DNA of 64,000 bases, from assembly GCF_032854445.1 (NCBI RefSeq), contig NC_088300.1, positions 68,112,984 through 68,176,983 on the forward strand, written 5' to 3'. The DNA comes from Liolophura sinensis (lineage: Eukaryota; Mollusca; Polyplacophora; Chitonida; Chitonidae). Of this stretch, positions 12,305-34,780 are shown piece by piece; within the stretch, counting starts at the first letter, position 1, and each line of letters begins with the position of its first letter. The position numbers were made by a program, and so were the translations under genes. The notes beneath the pieces are model-generated. The model saw only the letters and a list, made by a program, of their open reading frames with translations. It was not told the origin of the DNA and made no database searches.

Positions 12305-12640
12305 GAAGTGAGTGAGTGAGTGAGTGCTTGGGGTTTAATGTCATACTTAACAATTTTTCAGTCATATGACGACGAATGAGTCCTTAGAGTGCATGCGATG
12401 TGCCTTCTTGTTGCAGGGCGGACTTCCACCACTCTTTTATCTAGTGCTCCTTCACGAGACGCCTTACCGAAGGCGAGTTAGTCACCCCCGCCAGAGCCAT
12501 TATACTGATACAGGTCAGTATCCCCTTCATGCTGAACGCCAAGCGAGGTTCTTTTAAGATCTTAAGTGTGACTCGACCCAGAACTGACCCTGAATCTACC
12601 GCTCCCGAAGCAGACACTCTACCAACTGTGCTATCTGGTG
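12305..12640 (-). mobile_element. tRNA-headed SINE (family B), near full length
   Basis: On the minus strand it starts with a tRNA-like head (box A-like 'tagcacagttggtagag', box B-like 'gggtcgagtcac'). It continues through a core with 'ctgatacaggtcagta' on the plus strand and ends in 'ttaaaccccaagcactcact'. Related termini are at 5833, 7190, 29655 and 53100. Confidence 0.75.
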
Positions 12641-12756
12641 TTAAGATGCAGGAGCGCGTTACGATGCACGTGTACATGTAAATATAACAGCACTATGACA
12701 AAGCCTAATTTGGACAAACTAATCTCATACTAGTGAGCCTGAAATTAACTCTACCT

Positions 12757-13340
12757 TTAAAGAAGAAGAAAATTTAAATATCAGTCAAATACCACTGGAA
12801 AAAGTATGCATTTCCTAGCAGGTACGATGCCATAACAAAAATTCTAATATGTACCTCAAGTTTATAAATTATAAATAAAGTCAGCGCCAACATCTGCTGT
12901 GGGCGACTCCATTTTGCCCAAGAACTAGTCCTGAAGTCTTCTGTGTTAGGAGGAGAATTGCCAATGGAAACCGCCGAAGTGCAGTTCGTACATTTCCGGT
13001 AGAACTCTTCTTCTCAGAAGGTAGCAAAAGAGTACAGTTCGTTTTCCGCCTGACGATAGGGAAACCAGAATGTTGGACGTAGGTTCCGAGTTTACACAAA
13101 CAAGTCGGCAGTTTTAACGACTCTCATTGGCTGAGAGGCAACACACCCCAGCATAAACTACAGGGTGTTAAAGATGGAGGACGCGATGGATTCAGCAATT
13201 TATGCCAGCTGTGCCGTTTTCAGGCTTTTCGTGTATGGCGAGGGAAAATCGCAATATTACGCAGCAGGCGCCACCAGACAGAAAAAAATGTGCTCTTTTC
13301 AGCCTATAATGTCATATTCTTAAGTCTTCTTCTCCTTTAA
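12757..13340 (+). mobile_element. MITE-like element, copy 1, TTAA ends
   Basis: Bounded by 'ttaaagaagaagaaaattta' and its near-inverse 'cttctcctttaa'. Inverted relative to the copy at 33108-33667, with which it aligns over nearly its whole length (shared words: 'gaactagtcc', 'gacttcgggactag' reversed, 'ataaataaagtcagcgcc', 'tggaggacgcgatggattc'). TTAA at both ends matches the target site of piggyBac-type transposons; that assignment is inference. No transposase ORF. Confidence 0.8.
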
Positions 13341-15510
13341 GTCTGAAATATCTCCTCCTTTACTACAAATCACGTATACTGTTTATTTGGCTTTCAGTAG
13401 ATGTGGTTAAAATGCTGTGTTTTCAGAACAATACCCCACTGTGGTAAGATTACCATAATTCTTCAACCTTTTCGCATGCTTGCAGGGTGTTTGTTCACGC
13501 ATATTCAGAAGACATTATTCTGTGTTGATTGATAAAATTATACTTTTGGTGAAGCCATGAAACTGGGACCCATCCTAACCAATATTGTTTTGTTTCCCAA
13601 AATCAAATTAAAAATGTGCACAAATTGCACTGAAAGTTGCTCTTTCATATATGTGGAAAGTTGAGGAATTACGGTGGAACTTCCTTGAAGTGAGCCAGCT
13701 CAAAAATGCATATACTTTATGCCACTTCTGGAAACCTAATAGTTTAATACAGCCAAATCTGTAAATGTTGAATGGTCGATGTATATTTATTTCTTCAACA
13801 ATATTTCTTCAGCTATAAATATAGGCCAAACATGGTGGAAGAATGGCAGGGTTTGATATAAAAAGCATCTAGCTCATGTGCAGGTGTCTCAGGTGTACCA
13901 AAGAATGATATTCATAATAGTAAGAAAAAAAAATTCACGAACGCTTACATAACAGCAATGACATACCAAATCTGACCTCTGACCTTTTCATACAGCCGGT
14001 ATGGAACAGAACTGGTTTTGCAAAATTCTTTCACGAAAAGCACTTGCGTACAATCATGAAAGGAGTCATGAGCAAGCCAAATTTTTCAGGTGACAACACA
14101 TTTGAACATTACTTAAAAAGTTAGAAGGATTTGCCCACCATGTTGTGCAAATGGAGCATACAGATGACAGACAACACTTTCAAACATTATCTACTGCACG
14201 CCATTGACTCAAAATTGCCCACACGATAAAAGAAAGCCAAAAGACTACCCAAAATGACCATAAATTTCGTCCATGACTAACTTGCCTATTTTTCCTAATT
14301 CTGAGAGTTCCACTGATTTTACAAAGGTGAGTTGAGGTTTGCTTGAAACATGGGATGATATTCTACTCGAAAATTGTAAGTTTCAACACTAAACTAATAT
14401 TTTGTGACATTTATTTGTCTCTAAAATGCACTTTTTGTGACAAAATTTTAGGTCATTTCGGGTATACTGCTGGCTTATTGCCAAAAAATTGATCAGCACA
14501 AATCCAATAAAATTTTTTTTAATGTTTTAGAATAGCCCAAATAATTACCTTTCAAAAAACATCACCTTTTCCTGTGCATGAGTTACAGTTCAAAATCAAT
14601 ACTAAAGTTAGCAAAAATGAAGAATATGGGTTGCTTTATAGATTTTAAAACTTTAGAATCATTTTATTACTATAACCAGAACAGACCTGTACAAGTCCGA
14701 TATATACTGAACGGCAATAATTTAAGCTATTTTTGGCAAAAACAGGAAACTGGATTTGATCAGTGGATATGGCCTCTTTTGTAGCATGGCCTCTATAAGC
14801 ATAGATGCATTGTACATATATTATAATATCCAAACTTAGCTCACATATGGATGGTTTGTGGCATGGAAACATTAGAAATATACCAGTTAGGGCAGACATA
14901 TTCATGCAGATATTAAATACTTGGAATTATTAAGAGATCAAATCAATCAGGTGATTACTGATGCCATTTAGTCCACGGGTTGAGAGAAGTGAAATTAAAA
15001 TGGAATATTCAGTGAGATAAGGATGTAATTATTCCTCATCAATTGATTTCATGTCTATTTATGAATTACACACCAGGCTGAAGTCAGTACATCAGGGAAT
15101 CAGACTGAGAACATGTGGAGATATTTGGAAAAATAATCATGGAAATTGGATGAATATTGATTTTTCTCCTCTCCTCGGATACTGTTGGAAAGCGACCAAA
15201 ATGAACCTCGGCAGATTACATGAAATTCTGCATGATTTAGTTTATTAGCAGTTGCCCAGACAGAGTCGTGTCCAATACTTGACTTCAGAATGACTGCCTA
15301 CAATCTATCTCCACGCAAAATACCTAGATACATGCACATGTACATGTTGTGATTCCATACCATAGAAATCTGAAGGCTTCAGAAACCAGAAATACATGCA
15401 CCAAAACAACTGAACACAGACATGCATTAATGTATACATACTTCATTTTGAGCCATTAGTTTCATTATAGTTTAATATACTCAATGAAATATAATGAAAT
15501 TTTTCATTTA
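13341..15510. other. Gene-free stretch with one dispersed repeat
   Basis: No coding signal was recognised. It includes the dispersed repeat at 14280-14480, similar to 48480-48680. The remainder is AT-rich single-copy-looking DNA. Confidence 0.5.
14280..14480 (+). repeat. Dispersed repeat, copy 1 (pairs with 48475-48680)
   Basis: Shares with 48475-48680: 'taattctgaga.ttc', 'ttacaaaggtg', 'gatgatat/gtgatatcct', 'caacatttatttgcccctaa / gacatttatttgtctctaa' and 'atgaaatatt'. Same orientation, diverged. Unknown class. Confidence 0.6.
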
Positions 15511-15516
15511 TATTAT

Positions 15517-15750
15517 AGCGAGTTGATCAGCGTGATAGCGCAGTGTAACGACACAGGAGCCTAACACCAACGCGATCCCTGTGAGTTCAAGTCCAGCTTA
15601 TGCTGGCTTCCTCTCTGCAACTTGCGAATGGTTATGGGTTTCTCCCAGGCTCCGCTCGGTTTCCTTCCACCATAATGCTGGCCGCCATCATACAAATGAA
15701 ATATTCGTGAGTACAGCGTAAAACACCAATCAAATAAAAAAATAAATATA
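15517..15750 (+). mobile_element. SINE family A, near full length
   Basis: tRNA-like head ('agttgatcagcgtgatagcg', 'gtgagttcaagtccagc'), body 'ccaccataatgctggccgcc', tail 'gcgtaaaacaccaatcaaat' plus A-rich end. A partial copy in opposite orientation ('tatggcggcaagctttatgg' to about 15840) abuts its tail. Confidence 0.85.
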
Positions 15751-15840
15751 TTATGGCGGCAAGCTTTATGGATGAAGGAAACCGAAGTGCTAGGTCAGGA
15801 GTAAACCTCTGCAATTCATGAGCACTGCAGAGAACTGGAT

Positions 15841-18475
15841 TTCAGCAAACAACCTTACAGTCAGTATGCAGACTATTCAAAGATATCTACATGCACAGGA
15901 AGCATTTGGGAAAGGTTTAGAGGCAACCTCAAAAGGAGTGGAGAGGTTGTTTTGTTTAATTGGATTCATTTAATTTTGTCACAAAGACCAAATATACACT
16001 TTATTTATACAAAAGGCTCACCCTCACTTGAACGTACATCTTAATGTAGTCACTGGATATACACTATATTCACAAACGTTCAAAATGGACAAATTAAAAT
16101 TTTGATGCTCAATTTACCTTCAGTCACAGCAAGATTTTGTAAGTTAAACTAACATTGTCCTATAATGACACAGGATATTTATTTGGTTACACTTTGACTG
16201 TCATGCTATGATACCTAAACAAGACTTACATAGAACTATATCAAAGGTAGAGGTAGAGGAGTTTTTCTTTGTGTATAGCCTGCTGTATATCCTGTAGGCC
16301 ATCACATGGTACACTGGTGAGCATTAGCAATGATCAGGGGGTGTTAAGCGTACATGTATGTCCACTTTGACCCCGGGCCTGACCTCACCTGTCCTATACC
16401 TGATCAAATTACCTGGCTATAACGCCAGACAGCATTATCGCCCCATGACCCAGTCATCTTAGAATCAAGGTCATTCGGTTCAGTCTCGTCGCCTCCGGCA
16501 GCTTAAGGAGCCGTATGGACCTGTGTGTGGATCATTACCGAAGTATTTCTGGAGTGGTACATGTAGCTGACAAAACTGGTCTCTTGATATCATGTACGTA
16601 CAAGGCTATACATGGATATCACTGAGAGCATCTTGTAATGGTCACGGTCTCTGTCAATATTTTTTTTCTTTCTAATTCATGCAAATATACATGTACAAGT
16701 ATGAATGATTGCCAAAGGGCACAAATGTATAATCCTTTCTCACTTTTTATATATATAGAAGACATATGTAAGTAATGAATATCAGTATTAAAAATTTTGC
16801 ATAACTTTCCGTTTAAATATATTCACATGGATTAAATGTACAGCAGTACATGTATATCTTTCACAACATTTTGACTTGGGATATTTTTTAAACATTTTAT
16901 ACACCTTAATATGTCAAGAAGCTAAAGAAAATGCACTGTATGAATGCAGAACAATGTAGCTATGACAGAGGACTCGAAATGCACCATACTGCTTGCCATT
17001 TCCAATATGAATAAGACACATTCTTACTTACTTCATTTTTTTAACTTGAAATATTGTGAGATCCTGTTTTACTTTTCTCTACTTTTCGTTCTAGATATAT
17101 ATATATGAATTTAGTGGCGATATTAAAAAAATCAGACTCATTAAAATTCTACATTGCAAATGCATTTGTCATCCACAGTTACTTGTGGCAAAAACATTCA
17201 AAAATTTTAACTGAAGCTACAAAGCAGACAGTGATACATGTGTCTTGAAATGTTGCTGCTTTATTACCTTCATGTTAAACCCAGCTTCAGTCTCAAACTT
17301 CAAAAGCCACAGCACTGCATGGGTGCTACTGCCACTGCTTCTGTAATGTGGATAGCCACACGTGTTTGGCTCAACTGATCTGATGATGTACAGATCTGCT
17401 CGGTTTGATAGTACATTATTAAATCAGGTGTTTGCTACACTCGCGGATCAAAAATCGAGTGTGCTCTGACTCCAATTAGGGTCATCGCTGGCTGAACAAA
17501 ATTTTGCCAAACTTAACATAAAAGCAATCTCATAGCACACAGTCAGAAACGCAAATGTGGCTTACTGTGAAGTTTAAAACAACTTATTTCAAGCATGTAT
17601 AGCCAATCACTCTGAACTGATTTAGAAATGTCATAATTATAATTATTCATTGGGTTGCTGCCTATTGTTTTCATTTTGAATTAACTGGAATTTGTAATTC
17701 TGCAATTTGAATACTTTAGGCTAAATTTACCTTGAACGTACATGTCCTACCAAAATAAACAATAACTGAGGAGAGATTGGTACCGATATTCATTTTCTAC
17801 AAATTTAAAATAAATTTAATGGTGTATTAAAGTTTGAAATTCTGGGCTTTAAAAGTTAATATTAAAATTAAATTAATGACAACAATCCATCCCAGCAAGA
17901 TGGTTAAATTATCAATCTTCAGTTTGACTGACTTAATAAGTAATATTAATAAATTATGACTTTGGGATTAGTCAACAGATATCATAAAAACTCACTCGTT
18001 TGTGCTAAGAAGAAAATCAAGGCAATATGAGAACAGTGTCAATGCACATGTCATAAATATACACTGACACTCAACAAGATAACCTTTGGCTTGAAATTGA
18101 GACGTCACAACTGATACATGTACGTTACGGTACTTAGTTTGTAACTTAGTCCGGCGCATTTTACAATAAATTTACGCCACGCGAGCTCAATTTAGTGTCA
18201 GGCTGGGCAGAGCCTAAAATAAAAACACCCGCTCTTAGTTGAGCATCTACACACTGTGATGCCCAAGAGGGGATTCCATTTTCATAAGCAAGTCATTACC
18301 AACCTGTTTCAAGCTGGCCTCCAACTGTTCCGATGTTCCAACTTCGAGCAGGTACCTCCCAGTCTGGGCCATTCAATTCATCGTCATCATACCGCGTGCA
18401 ATTCGTCACCAGCTTACCCTGGGGAAAAATACGTGACGTAGTACACAACCATGTGCAAAACCCCGCAAACTTAAA
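15841..18475. other. Intergenic stretch upstream of PRMT1
   Basis: No ORF with family resemblance. A more GC-rich patch at about 16360-16550 contains, on the minus strand, a donor-like 'gccag|gtaatttg'. It could be a non-coding first exon or promoter of the minus-strand tetraspanin, but this is a guess. CRE-like 'gacgtca' near 18101 and 'tgacgta' near 18433. Confidence 0.35.
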
Positions 18476-28030
<9,555 letters not shown>

Positions 28031-29000
28031 AGAAGATAGCCGCGAGACCAGAATGGACAGAGTGACTGTCAGCTAGTGACAGGACAACAGACTGTGATGT
28101 GGCATCAGTTATTGACTTGGAGCGGGGGTGTAGGCAGACACTGGGGGTGGGGATTCCACATGCTGTATGGTGCTGTTCTGTACAGCTGGTGTGAACTGCG
28201 TCTCTGCGACTTGGTTGTCTGTGCAGGCGGTCCTAATTGCTGGAGGGGCTCGCCAGTCGGTCAACACAGTTACAAGTCATGCTGCCTATTTTAGCCCAAA
28301 CGAAATATAAACACACTTACATTTATTGCATTTACAGCCTGAGAAACATGAACATTTGTCTCTTCCTCCCCTCCTCCCCTCCTCCCCTCCTCCCCTCATT
28401 TTGAAGCATAGCAACATTGTTTCCTTGTACTTTGATGTGGCCTATGAACTATTTCTGGATTGCAATTATTTTGTATCAACTTTTATTGTTCACATTCAAA
28501 GTAAGTTGCCAGGCTAAAGTCTGTTGCTGTTTCCTGGTTATAGCCTTTCTACATTTGATATATGTTTAATAAGGTGTTGAGCTTGCAGTAGAAGTGAGCT
28601 GTTTCAAATTTTTAATTGTAATGGGGGAAAAATGTTTTAAACAACAAAAGTACAAAAATTGAGTTGGTGTCACGTGAAGATGTGTATTGTTGATAACATG
28701 AACAAATGTCAAATAATGATCTTATCGGCGGCTTAGTGACTGAGAAATGGTGTTCACCATAATTTAAACTGATCCTGACTTTCTGTAGAAGTGTAGGAAG
28801 ACTGCATGCTATGACAATAACAGAACAGTCGACGGTGCACTATAGCTGCACTGTTTTCGGGGAAAGTCATTTTAATATCGCTCAAGATCAGGTACTGTAC
28901 CATGAAAATTGTCAGGAGTAAGATTTGTTCTGCTTTTTTTTTTGTATGGACTCGAAATCTGCCCTTACTTTTGCCAAAATTAAAATAAAAGGTACAGTTC
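28031..29000 (+). other. PRMT1: PRMT1 3' UTR (predicted extent)
   Basis: Follows the stop codon. Contains a (CTCCC)n-like run at about 28365-28397 and a candidate poly(A) signal AATAAA at 28984-28989. The end is inferred from that signal only. Confidence 0.4.
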
Positions 29001-29649
29001 TGGTAATTTCATATTTGATGATTTTGTGAAGTTTCATGGTCATGTTCTGGAAAATTCCTTTCAGCAAATCAAGTGAGTTTCGTGGTCACATGTTACAAAT
29101 GGTAATCGCTTGGACGGGACGGGGACCTGACTGGCTTGAACGGTTGAACAGTCATCTGGCGAAGATACTTAAGAGTGGTATAGCATTTTTTCGATGCAGA
29201 ACTCTTTGCTTTGACTACGTCGGACCTTGTCAGAAGCTTGTCATTTAGCGGGGAAAGCGTGATGGTCTACTTCACTTTTAAATCTGATCGTAGTCATATT
29301 AATGAATAATACTTTTGTACGACGTTTATCACCAAGAAATAAAATAAATAAATTTAATCTCGAACAGACAAGGTGTTGGTTCAGTCCCAGCCGGTTACCG
29401 GTAATTCTCTCGATCCGGTACTAGGCATTACAGGCTGTTCATGGTGCCTTTCTTGGCGAAAACTGGTTTGATAGTACGGCCGTCTACTCTAGGTGGGCGT
29501 ACATGAACTTCATTTAGAGTTCGAATGTACTCTGCTTCATAATTGTATCTAGGTCCGCTTAACCCGGGGCCAGGGGCGGTATATTCATGGGGTTGAATTA
29601 GATCGCCGCGTTAGATATATGAACAATTGCAACTCAGATACATATTTTA

Positions 29650-29710
29650 TTATCGTCGTCATATGACTGAAAAATTGTTGAGTACGACGTTAAACCCCAA
29701 GCACTCACTC
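29650..29710. mobile_element. SINE family B terminus
   Basis: 'cgtcgtcatatgactgaaaa' followed by 'attgttgagtacgacgttaa' and 'accccaagcactcactca', the inverse of 12307-12375. Confidence 0.65.
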
Positions 29711-30779
29711 ATATTTTATTACGGATAACTTATGATCTAGCATGGTACACGATTTGAATAGTGATTTTACTCATTCGGCTTGAACCTACCTTGTGCCTTC
29801 CCCTCATCACTGAAAAGTGTTGTCTGCCTCTGTTTGCACAATTTCATCATAATTTTTGTGCTTTATATACTTTCATTGTTCTTTGTTGGTTTGTGTTCAA
29901 CGTCTTTTGGGGGAATTGACCTTGCGGTTATTGCCCTGAATCGTCCATATTGGTTGACGGCTGGATACGAATGTCTGTTCCGATGCATAGCTTCAATCCA
30001 AGTGGCATTCGCATATGAAGCAAACATCTGCACATCGTGTGTATGAAAGTTCGCCAAATGGGAGTTGTTTACTGTATAGACATTACGGTTTCCAACACCC
30101 ATGAAACCTGCGTTGGTGTATGAGTGCAATATTCTTGTATTTAAATCAACAATCAGTCTGAAAGAAAATGTGACACGAAACATATTAAATGATCAAACTG
30201 GAGAGATTCAAGGTCATACTGGCATTCTGTTACAAATGTTCAAATCATGTGACAAATACATATCTGTAACCTAGGGTGATAATTCTTTCAAATTGTGAAA
30301 AGGTGGAGCTTAAGTAAAAAATACTAAAAAGAAAAAAACATACGCCTTTATAACTGATTACTCGTAACAATTCAAAGGAATGTCCTCGTATATACTCCAC
30401 ATATTAGTTATAATGCCAAATAAAAAATCCAACGTAATAGCGTTAAGAACAAAATCTGACATTCTGAAAACACGAATAACAGTGTTGTGAATCCTGACAA
30501 TTTGCTCTAAGATACCGGCAGCTTTGCTTCGACACTTCTGAAAGCTATAAGCTGGGAAAAATTAAACATTTCAAATCTATGCCTGAGCGTAGATCTACAA
30601 GTGTCTTGTTTCTAATCTGTTTCCACTCGCATTTTTCGTGGGGTATTTCTGTCAACCCCGGATGGTGGATGTATGACGTGTCATTGTATACCTAGTTGGA
30701 AGGTAAAGCTGACATCGACGCATATACCGAAACGGGGAACTGTTACTCAACACGTGAGTATATAATATAAATGACTGAT

Positions 30780-30970
30780 GGCCCATGCAGTTTCACGTGG
30801 ACTTGGTTCATGCCGGAACGGTGTGCCTTCTTTCGCCAACCTGTGCTGGATTTCATGTGGTTCGAGGAATCTACGTTGTTGAAACATGCATGGTGCTAGA
30901 AGTCTATGCCATCGCCACGATATGGCTGAAATATTGCCGATGTGGCGTTAAACCATAATCATTCAATCAT
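30780..30970 (+). mobile_element. SINE-like element (family C)
   Basis: Ends 'gccacgatatggctgaaata' + 'ttgccgatgtggcgttaaac' + ATTCAATC tail. The tail design matches the fragments at about 21958-22010 and 39408-39465. Confidence 0.5.
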
Positions 30971-31195
30971 CCCCGGGATTGGCTGCAGTCTTCCTGCATG
31001 CCCGATCTTAAAATGCATGTAGGTAAGAAGTATTGGCGAAAATAAACTATATAGGCCCCTATACGTAATTTTTTCACAACTTGATAACGCGAGAATCATT
31101 TCAGGGAATTGATAGATCAAAGTATTGAAGGTTCGATGCTCCTCTTCAGTTCGCCTTTGAAAGGTTCAATAACTTCATGTGCAGTCTGTTTCACA

Positions 31196-32165
31196 TTGCT
31201 TTCTTGGCGGAACAGTATAAGCAACCAAAGCTTACAGTGAGTTGAATCCTAAAGTGCTCATCATAACCAGTTTTTGAATAGCTTTCTGGACCACACAGTG
31301 TAGACAAGCAGATCTTACAGTGAGTTGAATCCTAAAGTGCTCATCATAACCAGTTTTTGAATAGCTTTCTGTGCCACACAGTGTAAACAAGCAGATCTTA
31401 CAGTGAGTTGAATCCTAAAGTGCTCGTCATAACCAGTTTTGGAATACCTTTCTGGGCGACACAGTATAAGCAACTAAAGCTTACAGTGAGTTGAATCCTA
31501 AAGTGCTCATCATAACCAGTTTTTGAATAGCTTTCTGGGCCACACAGTGTAGACAAGCAGATCTTACAGTGAGTTGAATCGCAAAGTGCTCGTCATAACC
31601 AGTTTTGGAATACCTTTCTGGGCCACACAGTGTAAACAAGCAGATCTTACAGTGAGTTGAATCGCAAAGTGCTCGTCATAACCAGTTTTTGAATAGCTTT
31701 CTGGGCCACACAGTGTAAACAAGCAGATCTTACAGTGAGTTGAATCGCAAAGTGCTCGTCATAACCAGTTTTTGAATAGCTTTCTGGGCCACACAGTGTA
31801 AACAAGCAGATCTTACAGTGAGTTGAATCGCAAAGTGGTCGTCATAACCAGTTTTTGAATAGCTTTCTGGGCCACACAGTGTAAACAAGCAGATCTTACA
31901 GTGAGTTGAATCGCAAAGTGCTCGTCATAACCAGTTTTGGAATAGCTTTCTGGGCCACACAGTGTAAACAAGCAGATCTTACAGTGAGTTGAATCGCAAA
32001 GTGGTCGTCATAACCAGTTTTTGAATAGCTTTCTGGGCCACACAGTGTAAACAAGCAGATCTTACAGTGAGTTGAATCCTAAAGTGCTCATCATAACCAG
32101 TTTTGGAATAGCTTTCTGGGCGACACAGTATAAGCAACTAAAGCTTACAGTGAGTTGAATCCCAA
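31196..32165 (-). repeat. Minisatellite, about 11-12 units of 83 bp
   Basis: Unit: 'cttacagtgagttgaatcct', 'aaagtgctcatcataaccag', 'tttttgaatagctttctggg', 'ccacacagtgtaaacaagca' + gat. On the minus strand each unit has 'actcact|gtaag', a good donor-like site. A degenerate unit continues to about 32240. It lies directly 3' of the cysteine-rich ORF at 32502-32690. Confidence 0.9.
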
Positions 32166-32501
32166 AGTACTCGTGGAAGTCCCTGTCACTTTATGCGGCT
32201 TTGGATAGTAGCTGCTTGGGCCACGCAATATATACATATAAACCAAGCTTATACTTTTGTATCTATGTACATATATACTGGTGTAGATTTTGAATAGCCA
32301 TGGAATAAGTAGGCCTAAGTGTATACAATCAAAGCTGCTATAGCAATTTGGATCTAACCTTACCAAGTTCAATGGTAAGTCCTGACACAAGCCGCTGTTG
32401 TTGGTTGATTTCGAAAAGCAATCGTGCGATTTGAATTCCAAAGTGGGTTTCTTGCACGCCAAAAACACGACCATGATTCTTCAAAATGAAATTGCACACA
32501 T

Positions 32502-32690
32502 TTATGTCATTCCGCACGCTTTACAACACGGACGACAGCAGAACTTCAAACACTGACACAACACACAGTCCACATTTCCAGCATGCCTCCTTCGGTGTTC
32601 GACCGAATCAAAGGAATCCACGCTTGTGTTGGAGTCACTGCTACCCTGCCTTGATCGGGACGGCTGTTTGACGACAGGTGACTGTGGCAT
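32502..32690 (-). CDS. Small cysteine-rich protein A, unrecognised
   Basis: From ATG at 32690 (MPQSPVVKQPSRSRQGSSDS), 62 residues: a polar, Ser-rich N-terminal half with a DSFDSVEH segment, then a cysteine cluster CVLCQCLKFCCRPCCKAC near the C-terminus. No signal peptide. The pattern C-x2-C-x-C-x3-CC, preceded by 'SF.S.EH', is shared with the ORF at 34781-35023 on the same strand, so the two look like diverged duplicates. Clustered cysteines after a basic/polar tail could be palmitoylated or bind metal, but nothing shows which. It may be one exon of a larger gene. An in-frame GTG lies four codons upstream but would not be used in a eukaryote. Confidence 0.5.
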   Translation of the reverse strand: MPQSPVVKQPSRSRQGSSDSNTSVDSFDSVEHRRRHAGNVDCVLCQCLKFCCRPCCKACGMT

Positions 32691-33107
32691 TTTGCTGGAC
32701 ACACGTGCAGCAGAGGGTTAGACTAGTATATGTACAGTTATCACCCACAAAATATGTGGACTAAATAGCCTTTAAATACTTTCGATTATAGGCCTATATA
32801 CTCACGGGGTTCTTGAAGAACTTGCGTATATATATAGTACTGTTTTATGCCTAACCTGCATGTATAATATACACTCTTCCACTCGTGCACAACTATAATG
32901 TTGTATTTCGGAAAAACGGGATCATGTTTATGCGCGTCCTGAAAGCATTGTCAATTTTACAAGTGTATATCTTATGCCATTCATTAGGGTCACTGGAGTG
33001 ATATACAAATGTGCCGGCTGTGTTTGTTTGGCTGTTGTCAATGGCCCCGGTGCAGCCGGCACGCATGGGACTATATATATATGTTAACTGTCAGTCAAGA
33101 TTTAACC

Positions 33108-33667
33108 TTAAAGGAGAAGAAAATTTAAAAAAGTACACTATAGGCTGAAAAGATCACATTTTTTCTAATAATTTTGTCATACACATAAAGCCTGAAAACG
33201 GCAAAGCTGGCATAAATCACCGTGTCCATCGCGTCCTCCATCTTTAACACCCTCTAATTTATGCTGGGAGTATGTGTCCTCACAGCCAACGAGAGCCGTT
33301 AAAACTGCCGGCTCGATCGTGAAAACTCGGAACCTACGTCCAACATTCCAATTTCCCGATCGTCAAGCGGAAACCACTGAAGCAACGCGAAGTACCGCTG
33401 GTTGGTATCTCACGTACATTTTCTATCGTAAATGTATGAACTACATGTCGGCGGTTTCCGACAAAACTTCTCCTCCTAACACAGAAGACTTCGGGACTAG
33501 TTCTTGGGCAAAATGGAGACGCCCACAGCGAAGTTTGGCGCTGACTTTATTTATAATTTATCAGCTTGAGGTACATATTTGTATTTTTTTTATGGCATGC
33601 ACATGCAAGGAAATGCATACTCTTTTCAATGGTATTTGTTTGATATTTAAATGTTCTTCTCCTTTAA
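33108..33667 (-). mobile_element. MITE-like element, copy 2, TTAA ends, inverted relative to copy 1
   Basis: Terminal inverted repeats 'ttaaaggagaagaaaattta' and 'aaatgttcttctcctttaa'. The internal sequence aligns in reverse with 12757-13340. The 165-codon ORF crossing it is not supported as a gene. Confidence 0.8.
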
Positions 33668-33689
33668 TACATGCGCAGGGCATAGGCCT

Positions 33690-33792
33690 ACTGGGTTTCC
33701 TCTGTGCTCTGACCGGTTTCTTTAATGCTGGAGGCCGTCGAATAAGTGAAATATTCTTGAGTACGGCGTAAACACCAATCAAATCAATAAAT
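33690..33792 (+). mobile_element. SINE family A fragment abutting the MITE
   Basis: 'gggtttcctctgtgctctga', 'taagtgaaatattcttgagt' and 'aacaccaatcaaatcaataa'. Starts about 25 bp after the MITE end. Confidence 0.7.
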
Positions 33793-34780
33793 GAGTTTAG
33801 GCAAACAGTACCGGTATGTTGTTTTGCATCTTTCTTATTATACGAAGAGAATTCGTAGGCTGTTATATATAATAAAATAAATCGGTTTTGAACCTATATA
33901 CAGGCCTTGATGCATGTTGCATTCGGTTGTTACAGGTTTAGCACCATGGTAAAGCCTTGTTTATTTATTTCCTCAAGATTTAACGTCGCTTTCAACAATA
34001 GTTTCGTTATATTACATTCCTCTGTGTGGCAGACCGGTTTTCATGACAGTATAGGGTGCTGCTTCACTAGGACAGCACGATGATGACACCATGCAGACAA
34101 GACCTTTATTTATGCAGCCAAATTATTTTCACCTCAACTTTAGAGCAACTATACTCCCCCCCCCCCAGAATATAATATTATAATGGTTATTTTTCATCAA
34201 AAATATAATATTGTACTATTACTGTTATAGAAAGTCATTTGAGATAGGGTAAGACGTTAGAAACCCAGTAAACTTACGATAAGACGGTAATTAATTCATT
34301 TGTTACAAGATTTATTGCTGAAACACGTCTGGATGGCAGAGAAATTTGTCACGATCGACCGTCATATACCAATACATAGACATGTACACAGTATTTTTAT
34401 TGCACCTTGTCAATGAGTCGTTGGCTCGATCTATTGTATGGCCATAGAGCAGCGCTCCAAGCAGACTTAATTTTACACAAATCAGAATTAGTCTAAATGA
34501 TCTTTTCAGGACATATATCCACATTGTTTCGACATTTTTTGTCTTTCCTTTCTTCGTTGTCCGACAGAAATTTTCGGTTACTCTTGAGTACTCCTGATAG
34601 TGCCCGTTGTAACGACTGCCAGAGATTGAACCAATGGAATTTTCAGCCACACTTCCATACTCTTTCCAGTGCGATGTTCATACACTCCTCACAGCGGGGG
34701 TACACCTCCCCATGCAATTAGTCTTTCCCGCTTTACAAATCACGCCCTTGTATTTTTATATTGTAAGTGGGTACGATAAA
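33793..34780. other. Gene-free stretch between MITE/SINE and cysteine-rich ORF B
   Basis: Contains a poly(C) run near 34157-34166. The minus-strand open stretch at 34312-34650 begins with GTG, not ATG, and resembles nothing I know. Confidence 0.4.

Larger units (their letters stand above)
29001..31195. other. Intergenic region with SINE remnants
   Basis: Family A-like tail at 29278-29352, a SINE-B terminus at 29650-29710, and a third SINE-like element at about 30780-30965 ending 'gatatggctgaaatattgcc' + 'gatgtggcgttaaac' + 'cattcaatcat'. Similar ends occur at about 21958-22010 and 39408-39465. No gene was recognised. Confidence 0.5.

Noticed and set aside
33274-33771. 165-codon plus-strand ORF
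   Set aside because: Lies across the MITE-like element and a SINE fragment; the inverted copy at 12757 does not keep the frame open.
34312-34760. Possible selenoprotein-like reading (CEEC...WKCG, TGA, KFHWFNLW) on the minus strand
   Set aside because: Reading through TGA would need a SECIS element and an upstream exon; neither is visible, upstream stops are close and another frame is equally open.
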